Source: Indolivaga alginatilytica | Lineage (GTDB): Bacteria > Bacteroidota > Bacteroidia > Bacteroidales > Dysgonomonadaceae | Assembly: GCF_003201355.1 (NCBI RefSeq) | Contig: NZ_QICL01000008.1 | Coordinates: 100,593-164,592 of the forward strand | DNA length: 64,000 nt | Direction of reading: 5' to 3' | Part shown: piece after piece, positions 61,735-64,000 of the stretch | Position numbering within the stretch: position 1 is the first letter of the stretch | How the letters are laid out: every line of letters starts with the position of its first letter | Notes under the pieces: model-generated | Seen by the model: the letters and a program-made list of their open reading frames with translations, nothing else | Told to the model about the DNA's origin: nothing | The model's database searches: none | Made by a program: the position numbers and the translations under genes

Positions 61735-62550
61735 ATGAAAAACAACTTGTTTTGTATTGAAAACAAAGTGATTGTTATCACAGGCGGATGTGGTGTGTTA
61801 GGCTCGGATATGGCTCAGTATTTGGCTGCACAAGGTGCTAAAATTGTGATTCTTGATCGTGTTAAAGACAAAGGAGAAGAACTTGTTAATAAAATTAAAG
61901 GTGAAGGTAATGAAGCCCTGTTTCTTTCAACGGATGTTTTGAATAAAGAAGTATTGGAACAAAACCGTGATGAAATAATCAAAGTATATGGTAAGATAGA
62001 CGTACTTGTTAATGCCGCAGGAGGTAACATGCCCGGTGCAACTATAGGACCTGATAAAACTGTTTTTGATCTGGCAATAGATGATTTTAAAAAAGTAGTC
62101 GATCTAAATTTATTCGGAACAGCAATTCCTACAATGGTTTTTGCTAAAGCTATGGTTGACAATGGTGCGGGAAATATTATAAATATTGCTTCCGAATCGG
62201 CATTGAGACCTCTGACTCGTGTAGTTGGCTATGGAGCTGCTAAAGCTGCAGTTGCTAATTTTACAAAATATATGGCTGGAGAACTGGCTCTTAAATTTGG
62301 AGAGAAATTCAGAGTAAACGCATTAGCTCCGGGATTTTTTATTACTGAACAAAACAGAACATTACTGACTAATCCTGACGGTTCATACACCGATCGAGCT
62401 AAAACAATATTGGCGCATACACCATTCAATCGTTTTGGTGAAGCGGATGAGTTGTTAGGATCACTACATTATCTGATTAGTGATGCTTCGAAATTTGTAT
62501 CAGGCACAATCCTTGTCATTGATGGTGGATTTGATGCATTTTCGATTTAA
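61735..62550 (+). CDS. SDR-family D-fructuronate/mannonate oxidoreductase
   Basis: A 271-residue short-chain dehydrogenase. Cofactor motif [12 protein letters not shown] (about 16-26), NAAGG (93-97), catalytic Ser153 (IASES), Tyr166 and Lys170 (YGAAK). Next to uxuA it very likely interconverts fructuronate and mannonate, the step before dehydration, replacing the unrelated long-chain UxuB enzyme of E. coli. Its stop overlaps a repeat palindrome (62549-62563) and uxuA starts 59 bases later. Confidence 0.85.
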   Translation: MKNNLFCIENKVIVITGGCGVLGSDMAQYLAAQGAKIVILDRVKDKGEELVNKIKGEGNEALFLSTDVLNKEVLEQNRDEIIKVYGKIDVLVNAAGGNMPGATIGPDKTVFDLAIDDFKKVVDLNLFGTAIPTMVFAKAMVDNGAGNIINIASESALRPLTRVVGYGAAKAAVANFTKYMAGELALKFGEKFRVNALAPGFFITEQNRTLLTNPDGSYTDRAKTILAHTPFNRFGEADELLGSLHYLISDASKFVSGTILVIDGGFDAFSI

Positions 62551-62563
62551 GGTCTAAGACCCT
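62549..62563. repeat. Palindrome AAGGTCTAAGACCCT at the SDR stop
   Basis: Near-perfect family copy overlapping the last two bases of the stop codon (62548-62550), 46 bases before the uxuA start. Confidence 0.7.
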
Positions 62564-62609
62564 AAACTGTATTATAATTAAAAATAAACAAACTTTTAAA
62601 TTTAATATA

Positions 62610-63785
62610 ATGGTATTAAGTGAACAAACATGGCGTTGGTATGGTCCTGATGATCCCGTGTCGTTAGCCGATATCAGACAAGCCGGAGCAACAGGTATTG
62701 TTACGGCTCTTCATCATATCAAAAATGGTGAAGTCTGGACTGTAGAAGAAATAGAGAAGCGTAAACAGACAATAGCAGAGTCTGGTCTTATATGGTCGGT
62801 AGTGGAAAGTATTCCAGTGCACGAATTTATTAAAACACAAGAAGGTAACTATAAACAGTATATAGAGAATTATAAAGAAAGCATTCGTAATCTGGCTAAA
62901 TGCGGTGTTATGATCGTAACTTATAATTTTATGCCAGTATTGGATTGGACACGTACTGATTTAGCTTTTACAGTTGCTGATGGCTCTAAAGCTTTACGTT
63001 TCGAAAGAGCAGCGTTTCTGGCTTTCGATTTATGTATACTGAAACGTCCCGGAGCTGAAAAACAATATAGTGCCGAAGATATAGCTAAAGCAAAGGCTAA
63101 ATTTGAAAGTATGTCTCAGGCAGAAAAAGATTTACTGGTACGTAATATGATCGCCGGATTACCCGGTGCAGAGGAAAGTTTTACCCTTGAAGAATTCCAA
63201 GCTCAACTGAATAGATATGATGGAATAAATGAAGATAAACTTCGTTCAAATCTGATTGATTTCTTAAAAGAAATAGCTCCTGTAGCTGATGAAGTGGGAG
63301 TGAAGCTTGCCATTCATCCCGATGATCCTCCTTATGCAATATTAGGTTTACCTCGTGTATTAAGTACCGAAAGTGATTTTCTTAAATTGGTAGAAGCTGT
63401 GCCTAATGCTTCGAATGGACTTTGTTTTTGTACAGGATCATTTGGTGTAAGAGCTGATAATGATCTGGTAAAAATGATTCAAAATTTGGGTGACAGAGTG
63501 AACTTTGTACATCTTAGAGCAACTCAGCGTGATGCAGAAGGAAATTTCTACGAAGCAAATCACCTCGAAGGAGATGTAGATATGTATGGTGTAATGAGAG
63601 GATTGTTAGAGATACAACAAAAGAGAAATATCTCAATACCTTTCCGCCCCGATCATGGACATCAAATGATTGATGATCTGAATAAGAAAACAAATCCCGG
63701 CTATTCTTGTATTGGTCGACTGAGAGGTCTAGCTGAATTAAGAGGTTTAGAAATGGGTATTGCTAAAACCCTATATGTAAATTAA
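62610..63785 (+). CDS. uxuA: UxuA, D-mannonate dehydratase
   Basis: UxuA dehydrates D-mannonate to 2-keto-3-deoxygluconate in glucuronate breakdown. The 391-residue protein has the family opening [20 protein letters not shown] followed by [11 protein letters not shown], metal-site segments [21 protein letters not shown] and [12 protein letters not shown], and the usual insertion. Metal ligands (His, Cys in LCFCTGSFG, His, Asp) are present. It is followed 33 bases later by kdgK, so mannonate, KDG and KDG-6-phosphate production are in one operon. Confidence 0.96.
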   Translation: MVLSEQTWRWYGPDDPVSLADIRQAGATGIVTALHHIKNGEVWTVEEIEKRKQTIAESGLIWSVVESIPVHEFIKTQEGNYKQYIENYKESIRNLAKCGVMIVTYNFMPVLDWTRTDLAFTVADGSKALRFERAAFLAFDLCILKRPGAEKQYSAEDIAKAKAKFESMSQAEKDLLVRNMIAGLPGAEESFTLEEFQAQLNRYDGINEDKLRSNLIDFLKEIAPVADEVGVKLAIHPDDPPYAILGLPRVLSTESDFLKLVEAVPNASNGLCFCTGSFGVRADNDLVKMIQNLGDRVNFVHLRATQRDAEGNFYEANHLEGDVDMYGVMRGLLEIQQKRNISIPFRPDHGHQMIDDLNKKTNPGYSCIGRLRGLAELRGLEMGIAKTLYVN

Positions 63786-63818
63786 TCATTAACTTATACC
63801 TATAACACATCATACGAT

Positions 63819-64000
63819 ATGAAAAAAGTAGTCACCTTCGGAGAAATCATGTTACGCCTGTCAGCTCCCGGCTATCAACGCTTTATCCAATCCACTAATC
63901 TGAACGCCACCTTCGGAGGAGGCGAAGCCAACGTAGCCGTATCCCTATCCAATTATGGTATCCCCACAGACTTTGTAACCCGTCTGCCCAAAAATGACAT
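63819..64000 (+). CDS. kdgK: 2-keto-3-deoxygluconate kinase (KdgK), N-terminal part
   Basis: The start of a PfkB-family sugar kinase, cut by the window edge after 60 codons. MKKVVTFGEIMLRLSAPGY and the GGGEANVAVSLSNYG motif are typical of KDG kinase, which phosphorylates KDG at C6 for the Entner-Doudoroff aldolase. It lies 33 bases after uxuA. Codon use is visibly richer in C than in the genes just upstream (many CTG, CCC, GCC, ATC codons), suggesting a different history or high expression. Confidence 0.9.
   Translation, partial: MKKVVTFGEIMLRLSAPGYQRFIQSTNLNATFGGGEANVAVSLSNYGIPTDFVTRLPKND

Noticed and set aside
696..62563. CRISPR array interpretation of the repeated AAGGTCTGAGACCTT sequence
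   Set aside because: Copies are kilobases apart and not separated by short regular spacers; no cas genes are present.
696..62563. Intrinsic terminators as an explanation of the palindrome family
   Set aside because: Most copies lack a T tract, many lie within operons just before start codons, and separate strong terminators exist nearby.
1..64000. tRNA, rRNA or classical riboswitch genes
   Set aside because: None seen on reading the intergenic stretches; I cannot run a covariance search, so weak ones may be missed.

Overview
This AT-rich window looks like chromosome of a Bacteroidales bacterium, most plausibly Dysgonomonas or a close relative (inference from gene content and style, not from a search). 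Supporting signs are Bacteroidetes-type promoters (TAnnTTTG -7 box, sometimes with TTG/TTTG about 19-20 bases upstream), absence of obvious Shine-Dalgarno sequences, a PorT-type type IX secretion protein, a Rho with a long low-complexity insertion, a KorDABC ferredoxin oxidoreductase, a subclass-A2-like class A beta-lactamase and SDR-type fructuronate metabolism.

Layout. 1-5.8 kb: sodium-pumping NADH:quinone reductase operon (nqrA end, nqrBCDE, a small unknown gene, nqrF), broken up by repeats. 6-14 kb: a small secreted protein, then recJ / metallo-hydrolase lipoprotein / recQ as one minus-strand unit, and a TonB-dependent receptor. 14-18 kb: korD-korA-korB-korC and a geranylgeranyl-reductase-type flavoprotein. 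18-30 kb: der, an aminotransferase, an acyltransferase, beta-lactamase, rpsA, a secreted GH29 fucosidase, a CDF metal exporter and rho. 30-40 kb: a TPR protein, tilS, a THUMP-like methyltransferase, tamB and an M64 peptidase. 40-47 kb: putA, a PEPCK/HprK-like P-loop protein, class I aldolase. 47-53 kb: two L,D-transpeptidases, a DUF2185 protein, porT, a 55-residue ferredoxin, a nitroreductase, a phosphodiesterase-like hydrolase and a Bor-like lipoprotein. 53-60 kb: a glycosyltransferase, nth, and an envelope cluster (ppiD-like, lptC-like, outer-membrane protein) beside a lone exosortase. 60.5-64 kb: a frameshifted LacI regulator, an SDR, uxuA and the start of kdgK (hexuronate degradation).

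The strongest unexplained signal is a family of about 19 interspersed palindromes with core AAGGTCT-N-AGACCTT, always at gene junctions. Several are the end of a 90-130 bp repeat whose interior is also conserved, and six overlap a stop codon. Two copies, upstream of the beta-lactamase and of an L,D-transpeptidase, sit exactly 8 bases after a TAnnTTTG box, which suggests an operator or 5'-end RNA element shared by two peptidoglycan-related genes.

Other observations: tamB appears to start at ATA; the hexuronate LacI regulator has a clear frameshift yet keeps two operator-like palindromes flanking its promoter; a 197-bp long inverted repeat separates nqrA from nqrB; and an exosortase with an intact Cys/Arg/His triad has no visible partner.
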